Assembly (NCBI GenBank): GCA_944363635.1
Contig: CALVUP010000011.1
Coordinates: forward strand, 1 to 37,737
Reading direction: 5' to 3'
Source of the DNA: an uncultured Bacilli bacterium
Lineage (GTDB): Bacteria > Bacillota_I > Bacilli_A > RF39 > UBA660
DNA: 37,737 nt
The notes under the pieces: generated by a model
Databases searched by the model: none
Told to the model about the DNA's origin: nothing
What the model saw: only the letters and a program-made list of their open reading frames with translations
In this document: positions 15,153 to 23,985 of the stretch, one piece after another
How the letters are laid out: every line of letters begins with the position of its first letter
Position numbering within the stretch: position 1 is the first letter of the stretch
Position numbers and translations under genes: made by a program

Positions 15153-16253
15153 ATGAAAGAAAACCGTACTTTTATCAAGGAAAAACCGAAGACTATTTTG
15201 ACAACAACATTGGCTATTGTTATTTTGGCACTTTCTTTTTGTTTTGTGTCTTCTAGTTTGAATATAAATGTTGTTCAAAATAAGCCAATTTTTACTTATA
15301 ATGAGTCTAGCAATGTAGATTACAATGTTTCTTTAAAGAAAAATGATTATTTTGATGAAGATATACTCCCTTCAGGGGAACAATACATTACTTCCATCAT
15401 AGATAAAGTTCATATTGATTATAATTATGATTTTTCTGCGACAGATCAATTTGTAGGAACCTATTCTTATCGAATTTATGCAAAAGTAAGTGCGGATTAT
15501 AATGTAGATACTAATACAGCTAAACAAGTATGGTCTAAGGAGTATGATCTTGTTAAGAAACAAGAAAAGAAAGTCGATGATAAAGCAACTTTTGCTATTG
15601 ATGAGCAAGTGGATGTTAACTATGATACTTATAATAAGATTATAAATGATTTTAAGAGAGATTATATGTTAGCAGTGAATGCTAAAGTGGATGTAATTAT
15701 GGATGTTAATTTTAATATTACTTATAAGGATCGTAAAGTAAAAGATTCCGCTTCTTTAGTTACTTCTATTCCACTTTCTGAACAAACTATTGAAATTAGT
15801 GAGGATTATAAAGCAAATGATCAAGGAGATATCACTCAAAGCTCTGTTATAAAAAGATTTAATAACGTTTTTGTGTTTATCTTAGGAATTGTATTTGCAA
15901 TTCTTGGAATTATCATACTTATTAAACAGTGGAAGAAGATTATTGAGGAAGATAAAAAACAAAGCCAATATATCAAAAAGTTAAAGAAGTATTTACACGA
16001 TTATGGAGATATTATTGCAACTTCTAAAGAAGTACCAAAAACCAAGGGACTTAATGTCATTGAAGTAGTAAAATTTGAGGATATGGTAAATGCACAAGAC
16101 GATTTACGAGTTCCGATCATTTTCTGTGAAACTAAGAAAAACCAAGAAGGAAAATTTTTCTTAATCAGTCAAGATTGTATCTATTGTTATACTCTTAGTG
16201 AGGAAATCACTAAAGGAGGTAAACATGACAATAAAAAAGAAGACAAAGAATAA
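15153..16253 (+). CDS. Two-TM membrane protein, DUF5305-like
   Basis: This 366-aa protein has one TM helix at about 14-35, an extracytoplasmic domain of about 200 residues, a second TM helix (239-258, VFVFILGIVFAILGIIILIK), and a roughly 105-aa cytoplasmic tail. The outer domain is rich in Asp, Tyr and Val with alternating beta patterns. Layout and neighbours resemble the DUF5305 family, found beside SipW-type peptidases; that assignment is from memory and moderate. It could be an assembly or anchoring factor for the neighbouring secreted proteins. I use ATG 15153, about 9 nt after GAGGGG; ATG 15144 touches the ribosome site. Its end overlaps the next gene by 29 nt. Confidence 0.65.
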   Translation: MKENRTFIKEKPKTILTTTLAIVILALSFCFVSSSLNINVVQNKPIFTYNESSNVDYNVSLKKNDYFDEDILPSGEQYITSIIDKVHIDYNYDFSATDQFVGTYSYRIYAKVSADYNVDTNTAKQVWSKEYDLVKKQEKKVDDKATFAIDEQVDVNYDTYNKIINDFKRDYMLAVNAKVDVIMDVNFNITYKDRKVKDSASLVTSIPLSEQTIEISEDYKANDQGDITQSSVIKRFNNVFVFILGIVFAILGIIILIKQWKKIIEEDKKQSQYIKKLKKYLHDYGDIIATSKEVPKTKGLNVIEVVKFEDMVNAQDDLRVPIIFCETKKNQEGKFFLISQDCIYCYTLSEEITKGGKHDNKKEDKE

Positions 16254-17817
16254 AAAAACATTTTCCAAAACGAATATAATTTTAACTATAAGCGTTTTGG
16301 TTATTTTGGTATTCATGGCTTCTGGATATGCTTTGTTAAATACAAAGTTAACAATTGGTGGAAAAGGGAAATTAGATATTCCAGAGTATAAGATTTTCGT
16401 TAGTGATGTAAAAGTGGCTTCTACTTCTAATGGAGGGTATCAAACTTCAACACCTACTTTTACAGACAATGAAGTAGCTTTATACAATACTTTGCCAAAT
16501 GGAAATTCGAGTGTCGTGTATGATGTAACAATTCAAAATACAGGGGCAAGTGATGCGGTTGTTGATTATATATATGTTTCTAGTGGAGATGCAATTAAAT
16601 ATAGAATTATAGGTGTTTCACCACAAGAGACTATTAAAGGGTTATCCAATACAACGGTGCAAATTGAAGTGTTATATAGTGAAAATGCTAGTGTCGTAAA
16701 TGAGAGTCAACCATTAATGATTAATTTTCGATTTTTAAAGAAAACGGATTCTTATTCCAATCAATGTACTTTAAATTGGGATGGTTCCTCGAGTAGTGAA
16801 CCGATTGCAGTAGATATTTATGGGAAATCTTATTATCAAATTACCAATGCGAATGAATTGAATTGGTTTAAGAATCAAGTCGATTCTGGAAACACTTCGA
16901 TTAATGCTATTTTAGATAATGATATTTGTATGAATGGGCATTCTTTTTCGATGGCAAACAATCAAGCATACACGGGAACTTTTGATGGGCAAAATCGTAC
17001 AATTGAGGGACTTTCTTATTCAAGAGATGTAGAACTGGATGGTGATTTTACATACAACTCCGCTTTATTTCTTCAAAATGCCGGTGTAATCAAGAATTTA
17101 AATGTTGCTGGAAATATTTATAATATGAGTGTTGTTGCAACTTCTACAGCGAATTCTTATTCTTACGGGTATAATTATTTAAGTGGAATTGTAGCAAATA
17201 ATTCTGGGGTGATTGAAAATAGTTCTTATTCAGGAACGATTACCGCTAATGAACATGCACAAGTGAATTGTTCAGTAGCGCAAGCTCATAATTATACGTA
17301 TGTTGGAGGGATTGCTGCTAATAATAGTGGAGTTATTCGAGGGTGCGTAAACCGTGCTACATTTAGTTTAACAGGATATGCCACTTATTCTACTTGCAAT
17401 ATATATACTAGAGAAGTTCATATTACTAGTGGTGGAATTGCAGGGATAAATTCTGGTTTTATCAGTGATTCTTATAATCAAGCGAAAATGGATGCGAATG
17501 GTTCTATGCGTTCAACTACACGTAGTCTTTATGTTGGATTAATCGGTGGTGTTTCTGGTTCTAATGAAAAACAGTGCCAAGATTCTTATAATTCGGGTGC
17601 TATTTCACAAACACTTTCTGGAAATACAGAGGGTTCTGCTTTTGGTGTGATTGGTGTAAATACAGGAACGATCCAAAATGTGTATTTTTTATCAGGTACT
17701 GCCAATAATGGTATTGGTACAGAGGTTAATGCTGGTGATTTAACCAATTTAAATATAACATTGAGTCGTGCTTTTTTGAAATCGGCAAATTATCCAAAAT
17801 TGTTTTGGGAATTATAA
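16225..17817 (+). CDS. GLUG-repeat surface protein with TasA-like N-terminal module
   Basis: The 530-aa exported protein starts at ATG 16225 (AAAGGAGG 5 nt before). The N-terminal helix (16-35) ends in ASGYALLNTKLTIGG, a SipW-type signal. Residues about 53-170 align by eye with the mature part of the TasA-like protein at 13426 (SPSFT/TPTFT, YQVTVRNDG/YDVTIQNTG). From about 281 come GLUG repeats: ALFLQNAGVIKNL, GIVANNSGVIENSSYSGTI (321-339), GGIAANNSGVIRG (361-373), GGIAGINSGFISDSYNQA (403-420), GLIGG...DSYNSGAI (438-460) and FGVIGVNTGTIQNVYFLSG (473-491). GLUG repeats occur in adhesins and biofilm proteins. The C-terminus (YPKLFWEL) is typical of such proteins and lacks LPXTG. It is likely a fibre-associated adhesin. 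Confidence 0.8.
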   Translation: MTIKKKTKNKKTFSKTNIILTISVLVILVFMASGYALLNTKLTIGGKGKLDIPEYKIFVSDVKVASTSNGGYQTSTPTFTDNEVALYNTLPNGNSSVVYDVTIQNTGASDAVVDYIYVSSGDAIKYRIIGVSPQETIKGLSNTTVQIEVLYSENASVVNESQPLMINFRFLKKTDSYSNQCTLNWDGSSSSEPIAVDIYGKSYYQITNANELNWFKNQVDSGNTSINAILDNDICMNGHSFSMANNQAYTGTFDGQNRTIEGLSYSRDVELDGDFTYNSALFLQNAGVIKNLNVAGNIYNMSVVATSTANSYSYGYNYLSGIVANNSGVIENSSYSGTITANEHAQVNCSVAQAHNYTYVGGIAANNSGVIRGCVNRATFSLTGYATYSTCNIYTREVHITSGGIAGINSGFISDSYNQAKMDANGSMRSTTRSLYVGLIGGVSGSNEKQCQDSYNSGAISQTLSGNTEGSAFGVIGVNTGTIQNVYFLSGTANNGIGTEVNAGDLTNLNITLSRAFLKSANYPKLFWEL

Positions 17818-17820
17818 AAT

Positions 17821-17849
17821 GGACACAGTTATTTGACTGTGTTCTTTTT
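17821..17849 (+). terminator. Terminator closing the surface-protein operon
   Basis: GACACAGT (17822-17829) pairs with ACTGTGTT (17836-17843, one G-T end pair), followed by CTTTTTA. Confidence 0.85.
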
Positions 17850-17979
17850 ATAAAAGGATTCTATTTTTCTTTGTCAAAAAGTATGTATATTTTTAATTTT
17901 TTTTATGATAAGTTTGTGTATTTGGTTGTAATCTTTTTTATAAAATGTTATTATATAAAAAGAATAGAGGGTGTTAGAG

Positions 17980-18309
17980 GTGGATGCGATTTTAAACTTT
18001 TTTACTGACACTTTAAGTGGTTATGTTTATGTAATTACTACAATAATTTCTATTGTGATCATATTAGGAATTATTGGCTTTTTATCTGAAAGAAAATTTA
18101 ATTTAGAAAATAATGGAATATTAACAAAAACGTATCATAATGAAAATGAAGATGAAATTATTTTAGGAGATCAAACTTTATATGATAAAAAGGAAGAAGT
18201 TCTTGCGCATTCTACTTACATTCCTAATATGAATACAGCCTCTTCTGTTGCTTCACCTTCTTCTAACGATGCACCTAAAAATACGAATTCTAAAGATGAA
18301 GTGATTTAA
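17980..18309 (+). CDS. Small single-TM membrane protein, unknown
   Basis: A 109-aa protein with one TM helix (about residues 14-36, YVITTIISIVIILGIIGFL) and a hydrophilic, Ser/Asn/Thr-rich C-terminal tail that is probably disordered. No family recognised. I take GTG 17980 as start because GAGGG lies 9 nt upstream. GTG 17971 is directly against that site. It lies 54 bp upstream of cdaA, which has its own promoter, so co-transcription is possible but not required. Confidence 0.6.
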   Translation: MDAILNFFTDTLSGYVYVITTIISIVIILGIIGFLSERKFNLENNGILTKTYHNENEDEIILGDQTLYDKKEEVLAHSTYIPNMNTASSVASPSSNDAPKNTNSKDEVI

Positions 18310-18316
18310 TTGAAAT

Positions 18317-18344
18317 TTGATAAATTTGATAAGCATGATATAAT
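18317..18344 (+). promoter_or_regulatory. Promoter of cdaA-cdaR
   Basis: TTGATA (18317-18322) and TATAAT (18339-18344) are separated by 16 bp, just upstream of AAAGGAG and the cdaA ATG. Confidence 0.65.
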
Positions 18345-18363
18345 AAGTTAAAGGAGTGTTTTT

Positions 18364-19188
18364 ATGACATTAGCAAATATTTTAAATATAGTGAAAAAAA
18401 TTGTGGATATCGCTATTGTATGGGTGATGATCTATTATATTTTTAAAAATATAAAAAACAATGTAAAGATTAGTTTATTGTTTAAAGGTGTAATTATTAT
18501 TTTGGTTTTAAAATTATTAAGTGAGTTTTTTGGACTTACAACGGTAGGTTTATTATTAGAATATGTAATTATGTGGGGACCTTTGGCCTTAATTATTATT
18601 TTTCAACCTGAAATTCGAGGTATATTGGAACAATTAGGGAAAAGTCAGTTGTTAGGTAGACATAAGGTTCTTACAGTTGATGAAAGAGAAAAAGTTGTTT
18701 ATGAAATGATGCAGGCTTTAGAATATATGAAGAAAGCTAAAATTGGTGCTTTAATTGTTATTGAACGTGATGTAAGTTTATCGGATTATATTAGCAAGGC
18801 TAAGAATTTGTATGCTGATTTAACATCAGAATTATTAATTTCAATCTTTTTCCCAAATAATCCGTTGCATGATGGTGGTGTGATTATTCAAGGAGATCGT
18901 ATTTCTTGTGCTGGAGCGGTATTTCCTACAAGTAACAATGTAAAGGGAAGAAAAACATTGGGAACTAGACATAGAGCGGCTATTGGAATTAGTGAGGAAA
19001 CCGATGCAATTGTTGTAGTCGTTTCAGAGGAAACAGGAAAATTATCCATTGCATTAAAAGGCGAATTATTCTACAATTTAACTCTTGATGAGGTAAGGAT
19101 GATGTTAATTGATGAATTAAAACCTACTCAGGATTTAGAGTATTCAAATGAAATGGAAGAGGAAGAGATATATGAAGAAAATAATTAA
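18364..19188 (+). CDS. cdaA: Membrane diadenylate cyclase CdaA
   Basis: This 274-aa enzyme makes cyclic di-AMP from two ATP. Three TM helices (about 13-28, 36-54, 60-80) precede the DAC domain, with the catalytic DGG (170-172, in NPLHDGGVII) and GTRHRAA (200-206). Length and architecture match B. subtilis CdaA. Its activator CdaR is encoded next with a 17-nt overlap, as in most Firmicutes. The usual third gene, glmM, is not here: the unit ends at a terminator after cdaR. c-di-AMP controls potassium and osmolyte balance and wall homeostasis. Confidence 0.95.
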   Translation: MTLANILNIVKKIVDIAIVWVMIYYIFKNIKNNVKISLLFKGVIIILVLKLLSEFFGLTTVGLLLEYVIMWGPLALIIIFQPEIRGILEQLGKSQLLGRHKVLTVDEREKVVYEMMQALEYMKKAKIGALIVIERDVSLSDYISKAKNLYADLTSELLISIFFPNNPLHDGGVIIQGDRISCAGAVFPTSNNVKGRKTLGTRHRAAIGISEETDAIVVVVSEETGKLSIALKGELFYNLTLDEVRMMLIDELKPTQDLEYSNEMEEEEIYEENN

Positions 19189-20542
19189 TAAAATTGGTTT
19201 GGGTATTTTAAGCGCTTTTAAAGCCATTTATCGTTTTATAGATAAAATTATTATTACCCCTTTAGCTAAGATTTTTGTACGATATATGGATTCTAAAAAG
19301 GGAACAAATGGACTCTTTGATCGCTTACTAAATAATAAACAGTTCTTAATCGTATTTTCTTTAGCAATTGCTTTACTCGTTTTCTTTTTAATCGATCGAG
19401 AGACGATTACGTTATTGGATAATTCTGCAGAAGTTTTATATGGACAGAAAGTAACAGCAATTTATAATGAAGAGGCTTATGTAGTGGATGGTCTTCCGGA
19501 AACTGTAGATATTACTTTAATTGGACGAAAGTCCGATGTATATTTGGCAAAGCAATATCCAACACAAGAAGTTTCTGTAGATTTAAGTGATTTGGGTCCA
19601 GGAAGTCATACTGTACAATTGAAATATTCTCAAGATGTTGCGTCAGTTGATTATAAGTTGGATCCATCTACTGCTTCTATTGTGATTTATGAGAAACAAT
19701 CTAAACAAATGACATTATCTTATGATATTTTACATGAAGATTCTTTAAATGAAAAATTACAAATTACAGATGTAGAATTATCAAGTAGTGAAGTTGTTAT
19801 TAAAAGTGCTGAATATCGTTTAGAACAAGTAGCGTCTATTAAAGCTTTAGTGGATGTAAATAATATGAAATCGCCAACTGCAGGAGAGACCGTATTAGAA
19901 GATGTTCCGCTTGTGGCATATGATTCAGATGGAAATGTAGTTGATGTTGAAATTGTTCCTAAAAAAGTGGATGCAACGATTACAATTGAATCACCATCAA
20001 AGACAGTGCCTATTGAATATATTCCAGATGGTACATTGGCGTTTGGTAAGGGTATTGAAAGTATTCGCTCAGATACCAATACCGTTGTAATTTATGGACC
20101 ACAAGATGCTCTTGAAAAAATTGACTCTATTCCAGTTAAACTTGATGTTAAAGGTTTAGCGGTAGATAAGGAATTTAATGTTACTATCGATCGACCAAAA
20201 GGAATAAAGACATTGAGTATAAGCAAAGCAAAAGTAAGTGTAACTGTTGGTGATTTAGCAGATTCTCTAACGCTTGATGATATTTATATAGAGACACGGA
20301 ATTTGGCTTCTGGATTAAAAGTACAAGCTTCTTCTAAAGAAGACAGTCAAGTTTCTGTTGTTGTTAGTGGTACGAAATCAGTACTGGATAATATTGAAGC
20401 TTCTTCTGTTAGCGCTTATATTGATTTAGAAGGTCTTGGTGTAGGAACGCATGAAGTCGAAGTTAAAGTTACGGGTACAGATGTTCGTGCTACTTATGAA
20501 CCAAAAGTAACAAAAGTTAAAGTTAATATTTTAGAAAAATAA
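19172..20542 (+). CDS. cdaR: CdaR, YbbR-domain regulator of CdaA
   Basis: A 456-aa membrane-anchored protein with one TM helix near residues 59-75 (FLIVFSLAIALLVFFLI) and an extracytoplasmic part made of about four YbbR repeats. Repeat features are VDITLIGRKSDV, GPGSHTVQLKY and YEKQSKQ in the first and VVSGTKSVLDNIEAS...GTHEVEVKV in the last. It binds and tunes CdaA. I start at ATG 19172 (GAGGAAGAG upstream), not the earlier in-frame ATG at 19148, which lies inside cdaA without a ribosome site. It ends at a strong terminator shared with clpP. Confidence 0.92.
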   Translation: MKKIINKIGLGILSAFKAIYRFIDKIIITPLAKIFVRYMDSKKGTNGLFDRLLNNKQFLIVFSLAIALLVFFLIDRETITLLDNSAEVLYGQKVTAIYNEEAYVVDGLPETVDITLIGRKSDVYLAKQYPTQEVSVDLSDLGPGSHTVQLKYSQDVASVDYKLDPSTASIVIYEKQSKQMTLSYDILHEDSLNEKLQITDVELSSSEVVIKSAEYRLEQVASIKALVDVNNMKSPTAGETVLEDVPLVAYDSDGNVVDVEIVPKKVDATITIESPSKTVPIEYIPDGTLAFGKGIESIRSDTNTVVIYGPQDALEKIDSIPVKLDVKGLAVDKEFNVTIDRPKGIKTLSISKAKVSVTVGDLADSLTLDDIYIETRNLASGLKVQASSKEDSQVSVVVSGTKSVLDNIEASSVSAYIDLEGLGVGTHEVEVKVTGTDVRATYEPKVTKVKVNILEK

Positions 20543-20570
20543 AAAAAGAGTAAATCATTACTCTTTTTTT
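20541..20570. terminator. Bidirectional terminator between cdaR and clpP
   Basis: AAAAAAAGAGTAA (20541-20553) pairs perfectly with TTACTCTTTTTTT (20558-20570) around ATCA. It serves convergent cdaR and clpP. Confidence 0.92.
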
Positions 20571-21139
20571 GCTAGTTTTTTATCAACGATTCCGTATTCT
20601 AAGGCTTCGTCTGCAGTTAAAAAATTATCTCTTTCGGTATCTCGTTCAATTGTTTTGATGTTTTTCTTTGTGTTTTTTGCTAATATTTTATTTAGTTTTT
20701 CTTTTAGTTTTAAAATTCTTTCTGCTGCGATTTTTATTTCAGTGGCTTGCCCTTTAGCGCCTCCTAGAGGTTGATGAATCATAACTTCAGCATTTGGTAA
20801 GATGTAACGTTTTCCTTTTTTACCACTGGATAATAGGAAAGCAGCCATAGAAGCGGCCATACCAATACAGATGGTAGAAACATCACTTTTAATAAAATTC
20901 ATGGTATCGTATATAGCCATACCGGCTGTGATGGAACCGCCAGGGGAATTGATATAAAGATTAATATTACTGTGATTAATTGAATCTAAATATAGAAGCT
21001 CGGCAACAACGCAATTTGCATTGGCATCGTCGATTTCACCACTTAATAGAATGATTCGATCTTTTAATAGTCTAGAATAGATATCATAACTTCTTTCTAT
21101 ATTGTTTTCTTTGTCAATAATTATTGGCGTTATATTCAT
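20558..21139 (-). CDS. clpP: ATP-dependent Clp protease proteolytic subunit
   Basis: The 193-aa serine protease forms the Clp barrel and works with ClpX/ClpC ATPases. Catalytic triad: S97 (GMAASMAA), H122 (MIHQPLGG) and D171 ([11 protein letters not shown]). Length and the [15 protein letters not shown] segment (64-78) match canonical ClpP. It starts at ATG 21139 with AGGTGA 5 nt upstream and a TATAAT only 14 nt before the ATG, so the leader is very short. It is divergently transcribed from the nucleoside kinase gene. No CIRCE or CtsR-like operator was recognised. Confidence 0.95.
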   Translation of the reverse strand: MNITPIIIDKENNIERSYDIYSRLLKDRIILLSGEIDDANANCVVAELLYLDSINHSNINLYINSPGGSITAGMAIYDTMNFIKSDVSTICIGMAASMAAFLLSSGKKGKRYILPNAEVMIHQPLGGAKGQATEIKIAAERILKLKEKLNKILAKNTKKNIKTIERDTERDNFLTADEALEYGIVDKKLAKKE

Positions 21140-21144
21140 TTTAT

Positions 21145-21159
21145 CACCTATAATTATAA
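21145..21159 (-). promoter_or_regulatory. clpP -10 element and ribosome site
   Basis: On the minus strand TATAAT (21159-21154) is followed directly by AGGTGA (21150-21145) and the ATG at 21139. Transcription would begin inside or beside the ribosome site. Confidence 0.6.
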
Positions 21160-21207
21160 TAGTTTAATATTCTTTAATTTATACATAATAAAATGAATTT
21201 CTTATGG

Positions 21208-21225
21208 TATAATGATAATAGGTGA
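21208..21225 (+). promoter_or_regulatory. Kinase-gene -10 element and ribosome site
   Basis: TATAAT (21208-21213) is followed by AGGTGA (21220-21225) and ATG 21230. This arrangement mirrors that of divergent clpP. Confidence 0.6.
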
Positions 21226-21229
21226 TACG

Positions 21230-22879
21230 ATGGACGATATAAGAATAAAAGTAATGGGGAAGGAACAAACAATACAAAAGGGGACTACTCTTTTGGAGTT
21301 ATCAAAACAATTTGCATCTGAATTTCATTTTGCGATATTAGGAGCTTTTGTAAACAATACTATAAAAGAACTTGATTATGCTATTCATAAGCCTTGTGAA
21401 ATTTCTTTTTTTGATTTAACAGAGAAAATGGGAAATTTGATGTATACGCATGCTTTAATTTATGAGTGTATATTGGCTATAAAAAGAATGTTTGGAAGAG
21501 ATAAGGATGTTTATGTAGAGCATTCAATTGATAAAGGAATCTATATGACAACCAATTTTGATATTAATGAGGAAACCATGTTCCAACTGGAGCAGGAAAT
21601 GCATAAGATTACAGAAGAAAATCTTCCTATTAAAAAAGTAAATACATTAAGAATTGATGCAATTAAATATTTTGAAAGTATTGGGGATTTTTCAAAATCT
21701 AGAATGCTTAAATATAATACCAATACTTATATTTCTTTATATAAACTTGGCGGTTATTATGATTATTTTTTTACAGCTATGCCTATAGAGACCTCATGTT
21801 TAACACATTTTGAACTTACTTGTGTGGAGGGTAGAGGTTTTGTTTTACGTTTTCCTACTGTACATACAGAATATATAAAAGAATATCGACATCATGAAGC
21901 TATTTTCCATGTTTATAAGGATTATAGGAAATGGCAAAAAACCATAGGCGTAGAAAATGTTTCGGATTTAAATCAATTAATTGGCGATGGTAAGATTAAT
22001 GATTTGATTCGTATGGATGAAGTGGTACAGAATACTAAATTATTAGATCTTGCAAAAAAGATTAGTGATGAAAGAGGAAAGATTCGTATTGTATTAATTG
22101 CTGGTCCTTCTTCATCTGGAAAAACCACAACGACCAATAAATTATGTATGTATTTAAGTAATTATGGATTAACACCAAAAATGTTGTCTTTGGATGATTA
22201 TTTTAAAGATCGTAAGGATACTCCAAAAAAAGAAGATGGAAGTTATGATTTTGAAAGTTTAGAGGCGGTGGATATTGATTTGTTTGATCAACACGTTTCT
22301 AAGTTGCTTCAAGGAGAGAATGTTTTAGTTCCTACTTTTAATTTTAAGCAAGCGAAGAAAGAATTTAATAAAGAAATGATATTAGATAAAGATGATATTC
22401 TACTTATTGAAGGAATTCATTGTTTAAATACAAAATTATTGCCATCGATTCCTGATGAAAATAAATTTAAAATTTATTTATCTCCTTTTACGAAAATTAA
22501 CTTGGATTCACATAATCGATTCTCTACTTCAGATAATCGTATGTTACGAAGAATTGTAAGAGATAATCGTACAAGAGGAACAGATGTAGAAGGATCTTTG
22601 GCAAGATGGGAAAGTGTAAGAGATGGGGAGGAGAAAAACATTTTTCCTTATCAAGATAATGCGGATTATGTTTTTAACACGGCTTTCCTTTATGAACTTG
22701 GCGTTTTAAGAACGTATGTGGAACCTCTTTTGTACTCTGTCGATGAAGATTCTAAGTATTATGAAGAAGCTAAAAGACTATTAAATTTGATTCGTGTTTT
22801 TTTACCAATTCCATCAGAAGCAATTCCAGATGACTCTATTTTAAGAGAATTTATTGGAGGGAGTTGTTTTAATTCCTAA
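21230..22879 (+). CDS. TGS-domain nucleoside (uridine-like) kinase
   Basis: This 549-aa protein joins an N-terminal TGS-like domain (about 1-65) and a ThrRS-like second additional domain (about 70-240) to a P-loop kinase of the uridine kinase/phosphoribulokinase family. Walker A GPSSSGKTT lies at 292-300, followed by LSLDDYFKDR and LLIEGIHCLN. Proteins of this build are annotated as nucleoside kinases; the exact nucleoside is not evident. I start at ATG 21230 (AGGTGA upstream); ATG 21212 lies within the -10 element. It is followed after 47 bp by gap. Confidence 0.87.
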   Translation: MDDIRIKVMGKEQTIQKGTTLLELSKQFASEFHFAILGAFVNNTIKELDYAIHKPCEISFFDLTEKMGNLMYTHALIYECILAIKRMFGRDKDVYVEHSIDKGIYMTTNFDINEETMFQLEQEMHKITEENLPIKKVNTLRIDAIKYFESIGDFSKSRMLKYNTNTYISLYKLGGYYDYFFTAMPIETSCLTHFELTCVEGRGFVLRFPTVHTEYIKEYRHHEAIFHVYKDYRKWQKTIGVENVSDLNQLIGDGKINDLIRMDEVVQNTKLLDLAKKISDERGKIRIVLIAGPSSSGKTTTTNKLCMYLSNYGLTPKMLSLDDYFKDRKDTPKKEDGSYDFESLEAVDIDLFDQHVSKLLQGENVLVPTFNFKQAKKEFNKEMILDKDDILLIEGIHCLNTKLLPSIPDENKFKIYLSPFTKINLDSHNRFSTSDNRMLRRIVRDNRTRGTDVEGSLARWESVRDGEEKNIFPYQDNADYVFNTAFLYELGVLRTYVEPLLYSVDEDSKYYEEAKRLLNLIRVFLPIPSEAIPDDSILREFIGGSCFNS

Positions 22880-22926
22880 TTTAGTGGTAAAATAAATGTA
22901 TAAGTAAAATAGAAAGGAATGATAAA

Positions 22927-23931
22927 ATGATAAGAGTAGCCATAAATGGTTTTGGCCGTATCGGACGATTGGTTTTTCGTTTAATGGAGGAAGATCAAGA
23001 TTTAGAGGTCGTAGCGATTAATGATTTAACCGACGCAAGACAACTTGCGCATTTACTTAAATATGATACCAATCATAGAAGATATAGAGTGGATGAAATT
23101 AGTTATGACGAAGATGAAATTATTATAGGAGAAAGAAGAATAAAAGTTTATTCTGAAAAAGATCCTGCTATGCTTCCATGGAAGGATTTAAACATTGATG
23201 TTGTATTTGAATGTACAGGATTATTTACTGCAAAAGATAAAGCTTATGCTCATATTCAAGCAGGAGCTAAGAAGGTAATTATTTCTGCGCCTGCTAAAGG
23301 TGATGTAAAAACTATTGTATATAATGTAAATCAAGATACATTAGATGGTAGTGAAGAGATTATTTCTGCTGCATCTTGTACTACAAATTGCTTAGCACCA
23401 GTGCTTCATGTTTTAGATAATACTTTTGGTATTGAAAAAGGGTATATGACAACAGTACATGCCTATACGAATGATCAGGTTACACTTGATGTTGCTCATA
23501 AAAAAGATATTAATGAGCGTCGTGGAAGAGCCGCAGCTATGAATATTATTCCATCTTCTACAGGAGCTGCAAAAGCTATTGGAAAAGTACTTCCTAAATT
23601 GGATGGAAAATTATCTGGAACAGCTATGCGTGTGCCAGTACCTACTGGATCTGTTATTGATTTAGTTTTAGAATTATCTAAAAATGTAACGGTAGAAGAG
23701 ATTAATCAAGTTTTAAAGGACAACCAAAATGAAACTTTAAAATTTACAATGGATCCAGTTGTTTCTAGTGATATTATTGGATCACATTGTGGAGCATTAG
23801 TTGATGGACTTTTAACCACTGTACTTGAAGTTGATGGAAAGCAATTAGTAAAAGTAGTTGCTTGGTATGATAATGAAATGGGTTATTCAACACAAATGGT
23901 TAGAACTGCTAAGTATTTAATGACTTTATAA
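22927..23931 (+). CDS. gap: Glyceraldehyde-3-phosphate dehydrogenase
   Basis: The 334-aa enzyme is the NAD-dependent glycolytic enzyme. GFGRIGR (8-14) is the nucleotide loop. D33 (INDLTD) favours NAD+ over NADP+. The catalytic Cys151 lies in SCTTNCLAP, with H178 in TTVHAYT. The C-terminal WYDNEMGYS motif is intact. Length is canonical. GAAAGGAA upstream supports the start. No pgk follows, so it is not part of a classical glycolytic operon here; a terminator ends it. Confidence 0.96.
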   Translation: MIRVAINGFGRIGRLVFRLMEEDQDLEVVAINDLTDARQLAHLLKYDTNHRRYRVDEISYDEDEIIIGERRIKVYSEKDPAMLPWKDLNIDVVFECTGLFTAKDKAYAHIQAGAKKVIISAPAKGDVKTIVYNVNQDTLDGSEEIISAASCTTNCLAPVLHVLDNTFGIEKGYMTTVHAYTNDQVTLDVAHKKDINERRGRAAAMNIIPSSTGAAKAIGKVLPKLDGKLSGTAMRVPVPTGSVIDLVLELSKNVTVEEINQVLKDNQNETLKFTMDPVVSSDIIGSHCGALVDGLLTTVLEVDGKQLVKVVAWYDNEMGYSTQMVRTAKYLMTL

Positions 23932-23953
23932 GAACCAAAAGGTTCTTTTTTTT
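23930..23953 (+). terminator. Terminator after gap
   Basis: AAGAACC pairs with GGTTCTT around AAAA, followed by nine Ts. Confidence 0.85.
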
Positions 23954-23985
23954 TATTTTTTTCATATACTTTTCTTGGTGGTTGT

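Noticed and set aside
17805..18008. 67-codon frame between the GLUG gene and the small membrane protein
   Set aside because: It crosses the terminator hairpin and overlaps better-supported starts.
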